IMG/VR virus record: IMGVR_UViG_3300023281_000855
Span: 1-21,885 of that record
Length of the DNA: 21,885 bases
Direction: 5' to 3' (one strand)
Source: a virus
A program made the position numbers and the translations under genes. Below are positions 6,494 through 12,655 of this stretch, piece by piece. Every line of letters begins with the position of its first letter. Position 1 is the first letter of the stretch. Below the pieces are notes generated by a model. That model saw only the letters and a program-made list of their open reading frames with translations. It was not told the origin of the DNA and searched no databases.

Positions 6494-7115
6494 AAAGCTA
6501 ACACAGCAGCAATTAAAAGGCATTAGGGCTCAAAAATCCTTAATGGTTGAATCTATGCGCGGCTTGACTGGCCCCAAAGGCGATCAAGGCGAAACAGGTT
6601 TACAAGGTATCGCCGGTGCTAATGGCTCTAATGGTTCGGCCGGTATGAATGGCGAAGCAGGCCCACGCGGTCCAAGAGGGCCACAGGGCGAAGCTGGAAA
6701 AAATGGCGCTGTAGGTGCAACGGGCAAACCTGGAGAAGATGGCGAAGACGGGCGGGGTATTGTCAGGTTACAAATTAGGGCGATGGATTTAATTGTCACT
6801 TACACGGACGGCGACAAGGTGAACTTAGGCCGCGTTGTAGGTGATCGCGGGCCAAAGGGCGACAAAGGGCAGTCCGGCTATGCTTTCGGAGACTCAACAA
6901 CAAACACAACAAACATCACGGAGGAAGTTTTGAGCCCAGAAGACAGCGCAAATTTAGCAGCGATAAGCCCAGCAATAGAGGAACTTATTCGAAATCAACA
7001 ATTTCAAATCGACAAGATGGTTCTAGAATTAAAGCTAGTTAGAACTCACATGTCTTTAGTAACGGGCGAAGAAATTAACTTAACCGATGTACAAGAAGAG
7101 GATTCAGAATTATGA
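6459..7115 (+). CDS. Collagen-like fibre protein with Gly-X-Y repeats
   Basis: Residues 35-99 are an uninterrupted run of about 22 Gly-X-Y triplets (for example GPRGPRGPQGE). There is then a beta module of about 27 residues (IVRLQIRAMDLIVTYTDGD), and four more triplets (GDRGPKGDKGQSG, 128-140). A helical C-terminus (about 160-200) could trimerise. This is the layout of phage collagen-like fibres, which form a thin trimeric stalk. The first ATG lies within the portal gene and lacks a clear ribosome binding site. A TTG at 6474, just after GGATGGG, or the ATG at 6543 could be the real start, so the N-terminus is uncertain. Its position beside head genes suggests a head or neck appendage. Confidence 0.85.
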   Translation: MDGLKLIQSKNKKLTQQQLKGIRAQKSLMVESMRGLTGPKGDQGETGLQGIAGANGSNGSAGMNGEAGPRGPRGPQGEAGKNGAVGATGKPGEDGEDGRGIVRLQIRAMDLIVTYTDGDKVNLGRVVGDRGPKGDKGQSGYAFGDSTTNTTNITEEVLSPEDSANLAAISPAIEELIRNQQFQIDKMVLELKLVRTHMSLVTGEEINLTDVQEEDSEL

Positions 7116-7705
7116 GCATGATTCAAGACGGAACGGGCAAAGGCGATTTTGCTGCTGTTACTGTAAACAACAGACTAAAAACCACAGGCGTTGACTTGAC
7201 GCTCGAAGAGGCAGCAACGGAAAGCGGCGACACTTACAATATTTCAAGTGACGAAATTACACTCAATACTACCGGCGAAAATGTCTTATTTTACGTCAAG
7301 AGTAACGAAGCAAATAACCTTTTAATTACAAATGTCATTGTAAATATTAAGGATTATACGGGCACCGATGGACAGCCAGAAATAAAAGTATATAGAGATC
7401 CAACGGCCGGAACTATCGTTACTAATGCAGTAGCAGCCACGCAATTAAATAGAAATTTTGGAAGTGCTAAGACTTTAGACGCTGATTTATACCAAGGCGT
7501 ACAAGGTGATACTATAAACGGCCAAAGCGGCACTATACAAGTTTATTTACCAAGTACCGCCGCACTAACCTTTAATGCTTTTAGCACTGGAACGGTATTA
7601 CCCAAAGGCGGAACTTTTGCAGTCTCATACACTCCACCGGCTGGGATTACATCAATGAAGGTGATTGTGGCAATAAACGCAACTCTTAACGGAAGCCAAC
7701 TATAA
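7112..7705 (+). CDS. Fibre/decoration protein A with N-terminal DGTG motif (197 aa)
   Basis: This is the first of three consecutive proteins that begin with the same short signature, here MIQDGTGKGD followed by VNNRLKT. The remaining 175 residues are predicted all beta, with long stretches such as NVLFYVKSNEANNLLITNV and a late aromatic-poor barrel-like pattern. It aligns through most of its length with the next gene (shared PTAG, NFG and LY-G positions), so the two are diverged tandem duplicates. The start overlaps the previous stop (ATGA). I know no named family, but similar DGTG-starting proteins occur among phage structural genes. It is probably a virion surface protein. Confidence 0.7.
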   Translation: MSMIQDGTGKGDFAAVTVNNRLKTTGVDLTLEEAATESGDTYNISSDEITLNTTGENVLFYVKSNEANNLLITNVIVNIKDYTGTDGQPEIKVYRDPTAGTIVTNAVAATQLNRNFGSAKTLDADLYQGVQGDTINGQSGTIQVYLPSTAALTFNAFSTGTVLPKGGTFAVSYTPPAGITSMKVIVAINATLNGSQL

Positions 7706-8292
7706 TGAAAATTCAAGACGACACAGGAAATGGCAAGGGCCTCAAGATAAATACTAACAATGAAGCTCATGTTTTCGCAGTTGTAGAGACTGAGATTGAG
7801 AGCGCAGCCGATAAAGGCATGGGCTATAACCTAAACAGCGGCGAAGTCTCAAGCATTGCTTCAGGAGATGCAACATTGCTTTATTTTAAAAATGATGAAG
7901 ATGAAACTTATGTCATTGATGCGGTGGCTTTAGGTGTTCGAGGCTTTACGGGATTATCTGACATGGCACAGGTTAGCGTTATTAAGAACCCTACAGCGGG
8001 CGATCTAATAACAGACGCGACAGCCGCAGACATGAAGAGCAACACAAACTTTGGAAGCTCTAACGAGTTAGAAGTGGGTAGCCTGCTTTACAAAGGTAAG
8101 AACGCCGGAACAATTACAGGTGGTGAGCTTCACGCGCTAATATATGCAGGAAATAACGGGCGTGTATTTGCTTCGTTAGTTATGGAGATACCACGCGGCG
8201 GATCTGTAGCTATAAAGATTGAATCAGATGCAACAGCGGGCACGGCCTATGCTGCACTTGTTGGGCATCTAAAGGACCCTAACAGAGAATGA
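7705..8292 (+). CDS. Fibre/decoration protein B, paralogue of protein A (195 aa)
   Basis: The start overlaps the previous stop by one base. The N-terminus repeats the shared signature (MKIQDDTGNGKGLKINTNNE). The body follows protein A in order: a GYNLNSGEV segment, LLYFKNDEDETYVIDAV, a NPTAGDLITDATAA segment, NFGSSNELEV, then a GGSVAIKI barrel end. No cysteine, no signal peptide and no membrane span are seen. It is probably a beta-sandwich virion component that assembles like protein A. Divergence between the copies is large enough to suggest different ligands or positions rather than recent duplication. Confidence 0.7.
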   Translation: MKIQDDTGNGKGLKINTNNEAHVFAVVETEIESAADKGMGYNLNSGEVSSIASGDATLLYFKNDEDETYVIDAVALGVRGFTGLSDMAQVSVIKNPTAGDLITDATAADMKSNTNFGSSNELEVGSLLYKGKNAGTITGGELHALIYAGNNGRVFASLVMEIPRGGSVAIKIESDATAGTAYAALVGHLKDPNRE

Positions 8293-8930
8293 TTGAAACG
8301 AACATAGTAGACGGCACCGGAGACAATCACCCGCTTAAGGTTAATAAAGGCGGTGAGATTGAGGTAATTGTGCATAATCACCCGCCATTGGTTGAAGATG
8401 TTATATCCCAGCCTTTCCGGCAATATTTCACGGATGACGGGACCACAGCGGGCTCGAATGATTGGACTATTGACGGCTCAACAAATAACGTTGATTTTTA
8501 CATTAAGGCGGTGCCTGAATTTGATATCTATATTAAGTCTATATCTGTCGTAATTGGTGACGGTGGAAGCCCAGCTTTAAATAAGTATGGTGCGCTAACT
8601 GCTCTTACCAATGGCGTGGAATGGTCCACTTTTGACCAAGCAAACGGAAGTTATATTTTACATGATGGCATAAAATCAAACTTAGAATTTATAAGAATAG
8701 GCGTTGATACTGCCGGAATTGGTACAGGCACAGACGCTTTTCTAGCTGATGTCTCCGGCGGTGGAACTGAAAAGAGCTATCTTCCAACCATTGACATGTC
8801 GGAAACGTTCGGGATGCAATACGGGGTAAGGCTCCGGAAAGGCTCGACAGATAAAATTGTATTTACGGTTAAGGATGATTTGACGGGTTTAATTACCCAT
8901 AACGCAATAGCATACGGTATAAGGATTTAA
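8289..8930 (+). CDS. Fibre/decoration protein C with the same N-terminal motif (213 aa)
   Basis: The N-terminus (IVDGTGDNHPLKVNKGGEIEV) repeats the shared signature, but the rest of the protein differs from A and B. After a HNHPP segment it continues as a beta-rich domain (about residues 45-213) with YITFDDG-like and long glycine-rich loops, ending YGIRI. Common N-terminus with variable body is the pattern of a docking element joined to different outer domains. The ATGA overlap couples it to protein B. No known domain is recognised in the body. Probably another virion appendage. Confidence 0.65.
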   Translation: MIETNIVDGTGDNHPLKVNKGGEIEVIVHNHPPLVEDVISQPFRQYFTDDGTTAGSNDWTIDGSTNNVDFYIKAVPEFDIYIKSISVVIGDGGSPALNKYGALTALTNGVEWSTFDQANGSYILHDGIKSNLEFIRIGVDTAGIGTGTDAFLADVSGGGTEKSYLPTIDMSETFGMQYGVRLRKGSTDKIVFTVKDDLTGLITHNAIAYGIRI

Positions 8931-8934
8931 TAAG

Positions 8935-9441
8935 ATGGCCACAAAAGAAATACCACTAAGAGGGTGGACGAAAGAGAAGAGATGGGTGCCACGCAAGAAA
9001 GAATTTAGACGGCAGCGGGTTATTGTCGGTTATGCTTTAGTGTCGGCTGAAGATTTTGATAAAGTCTCAGAAAGAAGTTGGCACAAAAGCGCGGACGGTT
9101 ATGCGATGTCTGATTATCCAACCAGGACAGGAATGCATAAACTTATAACTGGTTATGACATGACAGATCATGCAAACCATAACAAGCTTGATAATACTAG
9201 AAGCAATTTAAGGAAATGTACAAGTAAGCAAAATAATCAAAACCGATTACCAAGCGGGGCAATTAATTACAAGGGTGTCTCCCTCTGTAAACAAACAGGA
9301 AAATATAGAGCCTGTAAAAATAGAGTTCATATAGGCCGCTATAGTACAGCCGAAGAAGCTGCGCACAATTATAATTTATATGTTCTGTCTCTACCAGATC
9401 ATGAATTTGAATATTTAAATGAGGTAGCATTATGTCTGTAA
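8935..9441 (+). CDS. Second HNH homing-type endonuclease with AP2 domain
   Basis: The 168-residue product has a short N-terminal DNA-binding-like basic region (WTKEKRWVPRKKEFRRQR), an HNH core (MHKLI at 67-71, DHANHNKLDNTRSNLR at 78-93, then CTSKQNNQNR) and an AP2-like domain (about 112-150, YKGVSL, GKYRACK, IGRYSTAEEAA). The usual DHING is DHAN here, with the key His and Asn kept. It lies between protein C and the beta-solenoid gene on the same strand, 4 bases after the former and overlapping the latter by 10. It interrupts no obvious gene, so it inserted at or replaced an operon junction. It is only distantly similar to the HNH gene at 3013. Confidence 0.9.
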   Translation: MATKEIPLRGWTKEKRWVPRKKEFRRQRVIVGYALVSAEDFDKVSERSWHKSADGYAMSDYPTRTGMHKLITGYDMTDHANHNKLDNTRSNLRKCTSKQNNQNRLPSGAINYKGVSLCKQTGKYRACKNRVHIGRYSTAEEAAHNYNLYVLSLPDHEFEYLNEVALCL

Positions 9442-10310
9442 AAACATGGATTGGAACTGACAGCGGGAACGAAGGCGATTATGGAACGGCGGCAAACTGG
9501 AGCCCCTCAGGCGTACCAATTGCAGCCGATGACGTTATTATCGCCAATAGCTCACAAGACATCACAGGAACACTTGACCAGTCAGCGGTAGCGCTTGCAA
9601 GTATCACAATTGACCAGAGCTACACCGGTTTAATTGGCTCAAGCGAAAGCGACTTTTTAGAGATCGCGGCAAGTGCGGCGGTAATTGGTCAGCGCAGATC
9701 GACCACGGGAAGCTTTACCGGATCGAAGCGTTTGAACTTAGACTTTGGTAGTTCGACAGCTTGCCAGATCACAGTGAATGGCACGGCCTCGACAGGTCAG
9801 GACTCGAACAGGCAACCGCTAAGAATACGGGCCGTCAATGCCTCAACTGATTTACAAGTCTATGCGGGCTCACTTGCGATTAGTGATGACTCAAGCAATT
9901 CAAGCACACTTGGCGACATCTCAGTCAATGGCGGTTCTGTCAATGTTGGGGCAAGCGTAACACTTACCAACCTGATTACATCCGGCGGCATTATCAATAT
10001 AGATTCAAGCGTGACTACAGCGACAATAAAAGGCGGTACGGTTAATTTTTACGACTCTACAGCGGCCTCAACTATTGGGACTTTAACAGCTTCAAGCGCT
10101 GCAATAATCAATCATTACGCGACTGGTACAATTACAACGCTTAATCATAACGGCGGAACTATTGATCTAACCAAAACTCAGCTAGCTAAGACGGTAACGA
10201 CTTACACAGCCGACAAAGGCGCGGTATTAATCACCGATACCGGAACAGTCACGCTTACAAATGATATAGCGCTCGCATCTACTAAAAAACTAACTATAAG
10301 TATAAACTAA
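9432..10310 (+). CDS. Beta-solenoid-like fibre protein (292 aa)
   Basis: The N-terminal segment (TWIGTDSGNEGDYGTAANW, then SPSGVPIAADDVII) matches a pattern common at the start of repeat-rich surface and spike proteins: Trp, Asn-Trp, Gly, Pro and Asp-Asp. The rest is low in charge and very rich in Ser, Thr, Gly, Ile and Val in short alternating strands (for example GGTVNFYDSTAASTIGTL), which is typical of a right-handed beta-helix. No catalytic motif is visible. The 10-base overlap with the HNH gene and an 8-base gap to the next gene keep it in the operon. A trimeric spike or fibre is likely. A receptor or glycan target cannot be inferred. Confidence 0.7.
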   Translation: MSVKTWIGTDSGNEGDYGTAANWSPSGVPIAADDVIIANSSQDITGTLDQSAVALASITIDQSYTGLIGSSESDFLEIAASAAVIGQRRSTTGSFTGSKRLNLDFGSSTACQITVNGTASTGQDSNRQPLRIRAVNASTDLQVYAGSLAISDDSSNSSTLGDISVNGGSVNVGASVTLTNLITSGGIINIDSSVTTATIKGGTVNFYDSTAASTIGTLTASSAAIINHYATGTITTLNHNGGTIDLTKTQLAKTVTTYTADKGAVLITDTGTVTLTNDIALASTKKLTISIN

Positions 10311-10319
10311 GGACATACC

Positions 10320-10598
10320 ATGCAATACGGATCAAAAATACAAAACACAGACATTAACAATCTAGAACGCGCTTCAGTTCATGAGCTTTGGGAAAATGGC
10401 GACAGTGCGAGAGTGTTCACCAAGGCGGAGGGCTGGCCTCGCGCTTTACGTGTTGACGTTGCCGGGACTCTTGTTATCAAAGATCAGCAATCTTCACCAG
10501 TTGAAGTTACTTACAATGTTATCCAAGGTGAAATTTTGCCGATTGCCATTTCTAATATTGCGGCGTCTAGTACTGCCTCAGTAGTAATATTTTGGTGA
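10320..10598 (+). CDS. Small spike-base-like virion protein (92 aa)
   Basis: The middle and C-terminal part reads RALRVDVAGTLVIKD, then VTYNVIQGEILPIAI and ASSTASVVIFW. From memory this follows the pattern of small beta proteins grouped with the head-spike base protein of the Rhodobacter gene transfer agent (Rcc01079-like: R-L-V-aGTL, v-GeiLPi, T-As). In that particle the spike base sits on the capsid surface and carries a fibre. If correct, it would anchor one of the neighbouring fibres (beta-solenoid before it, PKD/leucine-rich protein after it) to the head. The resemblance is a pattern match only, with no alignment done. Short phage tail-fibre accessory proteins are an alternative. Confidence 0.6.
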   Translation: MQYGSKIQNTDINNLERASVHELWENGDSARVFTKAEGWPRALRVDVAGTLVIKDQQSSPVEVTYNVIQGEILPIAISNIAASSTASVVIFW

Positions 10599-10602
10599 TA
10601 TT

Positions 10603-11442
10603 ATGTTAGGACTAGCAAACAGAATGAGCCTTAGTCTCGGCGCTGCTAACAATGGAGTTGTTGTTTTTGGTGAAACTGACTTTGTCACCACCTGGAACAC
10701 TGAGAACCTAGGCGGCACCGGATCGGCTACTAAGGTAATCCTATTGCCTATGTCGGCAGGTGTTGAGGTTGATTGGGGTGACGGGACAGTTAATAATCTC
10801 AACACCCATACTTACTCGACAGGCGGAGTCAAAACCGTTAAGATTGCTGGTGCCGTTACGAACTTTAGGTTTAATGATCTCGGTGATAAGCTAAAAATTA
10901 CAGATGTCTCTAATGTTGGCGGCTTGGTCGTTGATTCAAGTTCTATGTTTAGAGGTTGTGCAAATATGACTTGGACGGCCACGAGTGCGCCTTCTTTCAC
11001 AACGGCGGCCCCCACTCAGCTATTTAGGGGTTGCACAGTATTTAATGGGGCGATTGGTGATTGGGATGTAAGCTCAATCTCTGGGAGTATGGCATCTATG
11101 TTTTTTGATTGCGCAGCGTTTAATCAAAACCTGAATTCTTGGGATGTATCCGGTGCTACAAATATGGTCGGTTTATTTAGGGATTGCGCAGTATTTAATC
11201 AAGATTTGTCTGGTTGGGATGTTTCGGCCGTTACAGATATGACCAACATGCTTTTAAACTCATCATTTTCTCAAACCAACTATGATTTATTATTAGTTGC
11301 TTGGGATGCTCAGACGTTACAAAGTGGGGTGCCATTCCATGCAGGTAGTGCCACTTATGGCGCAGGCGCACCAGCCACGGCAAGAGCGAACCTAGTAGGA
11401 GCACCGGATTTATGGACAATAACAGATGGAGGTCCAGCCTAA
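10603..11442 (+). CDS. PKD domain plus BspA/DUF285-type repeats (279 aa)
   Basis: Residues about 45-83 form a PKD-like beta-sandwich (VEVDWGDGTVN, then HTYSTGGVKTVKI). Residues 116-216 hold four repeat units of 25-26 residues with the BspA/DUF285 pattern (FxxC, FN, WDVS, M). The C-terminal end (AWDAQ, FHAGSATY, ARANL, WTITDGG) is the usual cap of BspA-like surface proteins. BspA-like proteins bind host or matrix proteins in bacteria and protists, so in a virion this would be an outer binding domain. A Cys recurs at each repeat (119, 144, 170, 195). There is no signal peptide, which fits a virion protein rather than a secreted one. Origin by capture from a cellular gene is plausible. Confidence 0.82.
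   Translation: MLGLANRMSLSLGAANNGVVVFGETDFVTTWNTENLGGTGSATKVILLPMSAGVEVDWGDGTVNNLNTHTYSTGGVKTVKIAGAVTNFRFNDLGDKLKITDVSNVGGLVVDSSSMFRGCANMTWTATSAPSFTTAAPTQLFRGCTVFNGAIGDWDVSSISGSMASMFFDCAAFNQNLNSWDVSGATNMVGLFRDCAVFNQDLSGWDVSAVTDMTNMLLNSSFSQTNYDLLLVAWDAQTLQSGVPFHAGSATYGAGAPATARANLVGAPDLWTITDGGPA
11023..11250 (+). repeat. Three BspA-type repeat units in the 10603 gene
   Basis: Codons 141-216 hold three consecutive units of 25-26 codons, with near-identical bases at GATTGCGCAG-GTTTAATCAA around 11108 and 11184. The DNA similarity between the last two units shows recent expansion or conversion. An earlier, degenerate unit precedes them. Confidence 0.75.
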
Positions 11443-11642
11443 TGATTGCAAATACAGACCCCAAAGATAAAATGTGTTGTGTGCTAGTTTATAATGATGG
11501 TTATGTCATCGTTCAGCAGTGCAATAGATTCCAAGAAACAAGCACGTCATTTACCCTTGAGACTTTTCTCACAATGAAAGCGATGCAGGCAAGAGTTGAT
11601 GAGCTAGGATTAAAATATAAAGAAGGATGGAACAATGTTTAA
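11442..11642 (+). CDS. Small uncharacterised protein before the protease (66 aa)
   Basis: The ATG at 11442 overlaps the previous stop (TAATG) and has a GGAGG ribosome binding site at 11428-11432. That makes it better than an in-frame ATG 30 bases upstream inside the previous gene. The product has a beta hairpin at the start (CCVLVYNDGYVIVQQ) and a C-terminal helix (about 40-58, FLTMKAMQARVDELGLKYK). No family is recognised. It may be a small adaptor or scaffolding-like protein of the head region, but no evidence goes beyond position. Confidence 0.6.
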   Translation: MIANTDPKDKMCCVLVYNDGYVIVQQCNRFQETSTSFTLETFLTMKAMQARVDELGLKYKEGWNNV

Positions 11643-12486
11643 TAATCAATATTTAATGATCGATGAGCTTTATCTAAACGGGATAGCTCAGAAGTTTACA
11701 CCGGCAATGGTCAACACTTTAGAAAAGACACTTGCAAAAATGGAAGCGGGCGAAGCTGTCAGCCTAGGTAAGCCAGTATTACAGAAAGAAGGCTCGCGCG
11801 CAATGATCAGCATTGACGGGCCGATGATGTATAACCCCTCAATGTTTGACAAGTTATTCTATCAAGCGGTATCGACTCAGGAAGTTCAGGCCGCAATTTT
11901 AGACGTTGCCAAAGATCCAAAGATTAAAGCGGTTGTAAATAACTTTAATTCTCCAGGCGGTGAAGCTCACCAGATCCATAAAGTAGCGGCCGACATGAGC
12001 CGACTGTCAGCAATGAAAGCCGTTGCTTCGGTTAATACTGGCATGATGTGCAGTGCGGCGTATTTTATCGGATCTCAAGCCAGTAATGTTTTTTCAACTG
12101 ATAGCCTAAACGAAACAGGTTCGATCGGTACGGTTACACTTATTGCTGATCATAGCAAAGCCGCAGAGATGGCAGGGATTAAGATTCACAAGATTGCAAC
12201 AGGTGAACTAAAAGCAGCCGGAGCAATGGGCACAGAGTTGACGACTGGAATGATTGCACATATTCAAAAGAAGATTAACAAGATGCAAGAAAATTTCTCA
12301 AATGCTGTTAGCTCAAAGCGGCCTAATGCCGATATGAACGACGGTTCAGAAGCTAGAAGCGGTGCAAGTTTCTTTCAGGAAGACGCGGAAAGACTCGGCT
12401 TATCTGATGGCGTAAAGTCAATAGAGGAAGCTTTTCAATTCTTAGAACAAGGCAACAGAGCAAGCAGATTGCGTCAAAGTATCTAA
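11635..12486 (+). CDS. Prohead protease, S49 (SppA/lambda C-like) family
   Basis: Capsid maturation proteases cut scaffolding and capsid N-termini inside the prohead. The 283-residue product shows the S49 signature: an early substrate-binding strand with NSPGG (105-109), nucleophile Ser140 in MMCSAAYF, a GSIGTV segment (162-167) and general base Lys193 in GELKAAG. The Ser-Lys dyad spacing of about 53 residues suits SppA-type proteases. Unlike lambda C there is no long C-terminal scaffold after about residue 260, so the scaffold function probably lies in the capsid protein's N-terminal delta region. It is placed directly before the capsid gene, as in HK97-type phages. The AAGGA ribosome binding site is good. 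Confidence 0.92.
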   Translation: MFNNQYLMIDELYLNGIAQKFTPAMVNTLEKTLAKMEAGEAVSLGKPVLQKEGSRAMISIDGPMMYNPSMFDKLFYQAVSTQEVQAAILDVAKDPKIKAVVNNFNSPGGEAHQIHKVAADMSRLSAMKAVASVNTGMMCSAAYFIGSQASNVFSTDSLNETGSIGTVTLIADHSKAAEMAGIKIHKIATGELKAAGAMGTELTTGMIAHIQKKINKMQENFSNAVSSKRPNADMNDGSEARSGASFFQEDAERLGLSDGVKSIEEAFQFLEQGNRASRLRQSI

Positions 12487-12500
12487 ATATTTTATACAGT

Positions 12501-12529
12501 TTGACTTTTGTATAAGTTGAACTTATAAT
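12501..12529 (+). promoter_or_regulatory. Near-consensus promoter before the capsid gene
   Basis: TTGACT at 12501-12506, 17 bases, then TATAAT at 12524-12529. This is a near-perfect sigma70 promoter with ideal spacing, and the strongest I see in the window. Transcription should start near 12536, about 120 bases before the capsid ATG. It would boost capsid production over the upstream genes. Confidence 0.82.
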
Positions 12530-12535
12530 AAAGCA

Positions 12536-12655
12536 ATTGTTGTTTGTTGCTATAGAGCAGCGGCGGCAAACTAAACATACATACTTAAATAGTTAAGACT
12601 ACCTAATACGGATCGGTTCCGTATATGGCGGTCTTTTTTTTTGGAGAATAAAAAC
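12536..12655 (+). promoter_or_regulatory. Structured capsid leader or small RNA
   Basis: The stretch between the promoter and the capsid ATG can fold in two parts. A first hairpin pairs GTTTGTTGC (12542-12550) with GCGGCAAAC (12563-12571), 9 pairs including two G-U. A second, larger hairpin followed by nine T is a complete intrinsic terminator (12595-12642). Between them CTTAA (12584-12588) could pair with TTAAG (12593-12597), which would remove the base of the terminator stem. The result is either a stand-alone RNA of about 105 bases that ends at the terminator, or a regulated leader that must be read through to express capsid. The folds are from reading the bases, not from an energy calculation. 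Confidence 0.55.
12595..12642 (+). terminator. Intrinsic terminator directly before the capsid RBS
   Basis: Outer stem AAGACTACC (12595-12603) pairs with GGCGGTCTT (12627-12635) with one mismatch and one G-U. Inner stem ATACGGA (12606-12612) pairs exactly with TCCGTAT (12618-12624) around the loop TCGGT. Nine T follow (12634-12642), and the capsid ribosome binding site GGAGA begins at 12643. This is a textbook Rho-independent terminator, in an unusual place between a strong promoter and the gene it should express. Confidence 0.82.

Noticed and set aside
6584-6799. Reverse-strand open frame rich in Pro within the collagen-like gene
   Set aside because: It is the mirror of the Gly-X-Y codons and has no ribosome binding site. 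The forward collagen frame explains it fully.
11412-11441. Longer start at 11412 for the 66-aa gene
   Set aside because: It lies inside the previous gene and has no ribosome binding site, while ATG 11442 has GGAGG and a TAATG overlap.
10578-11464. Reverse-strand open frames in the PKD/BspA gene region
   Set aside because: No ribosome binding sites and opposite to a clear forward gene with recognisable domains.
12641-12655. In-frame TTG at 12641 as the capsid start
   Set aside because: The TTG uses the last bases of the terminator T-run and has no ribosome binding site. GGAGA at 12643 serves the ATG at 12656.
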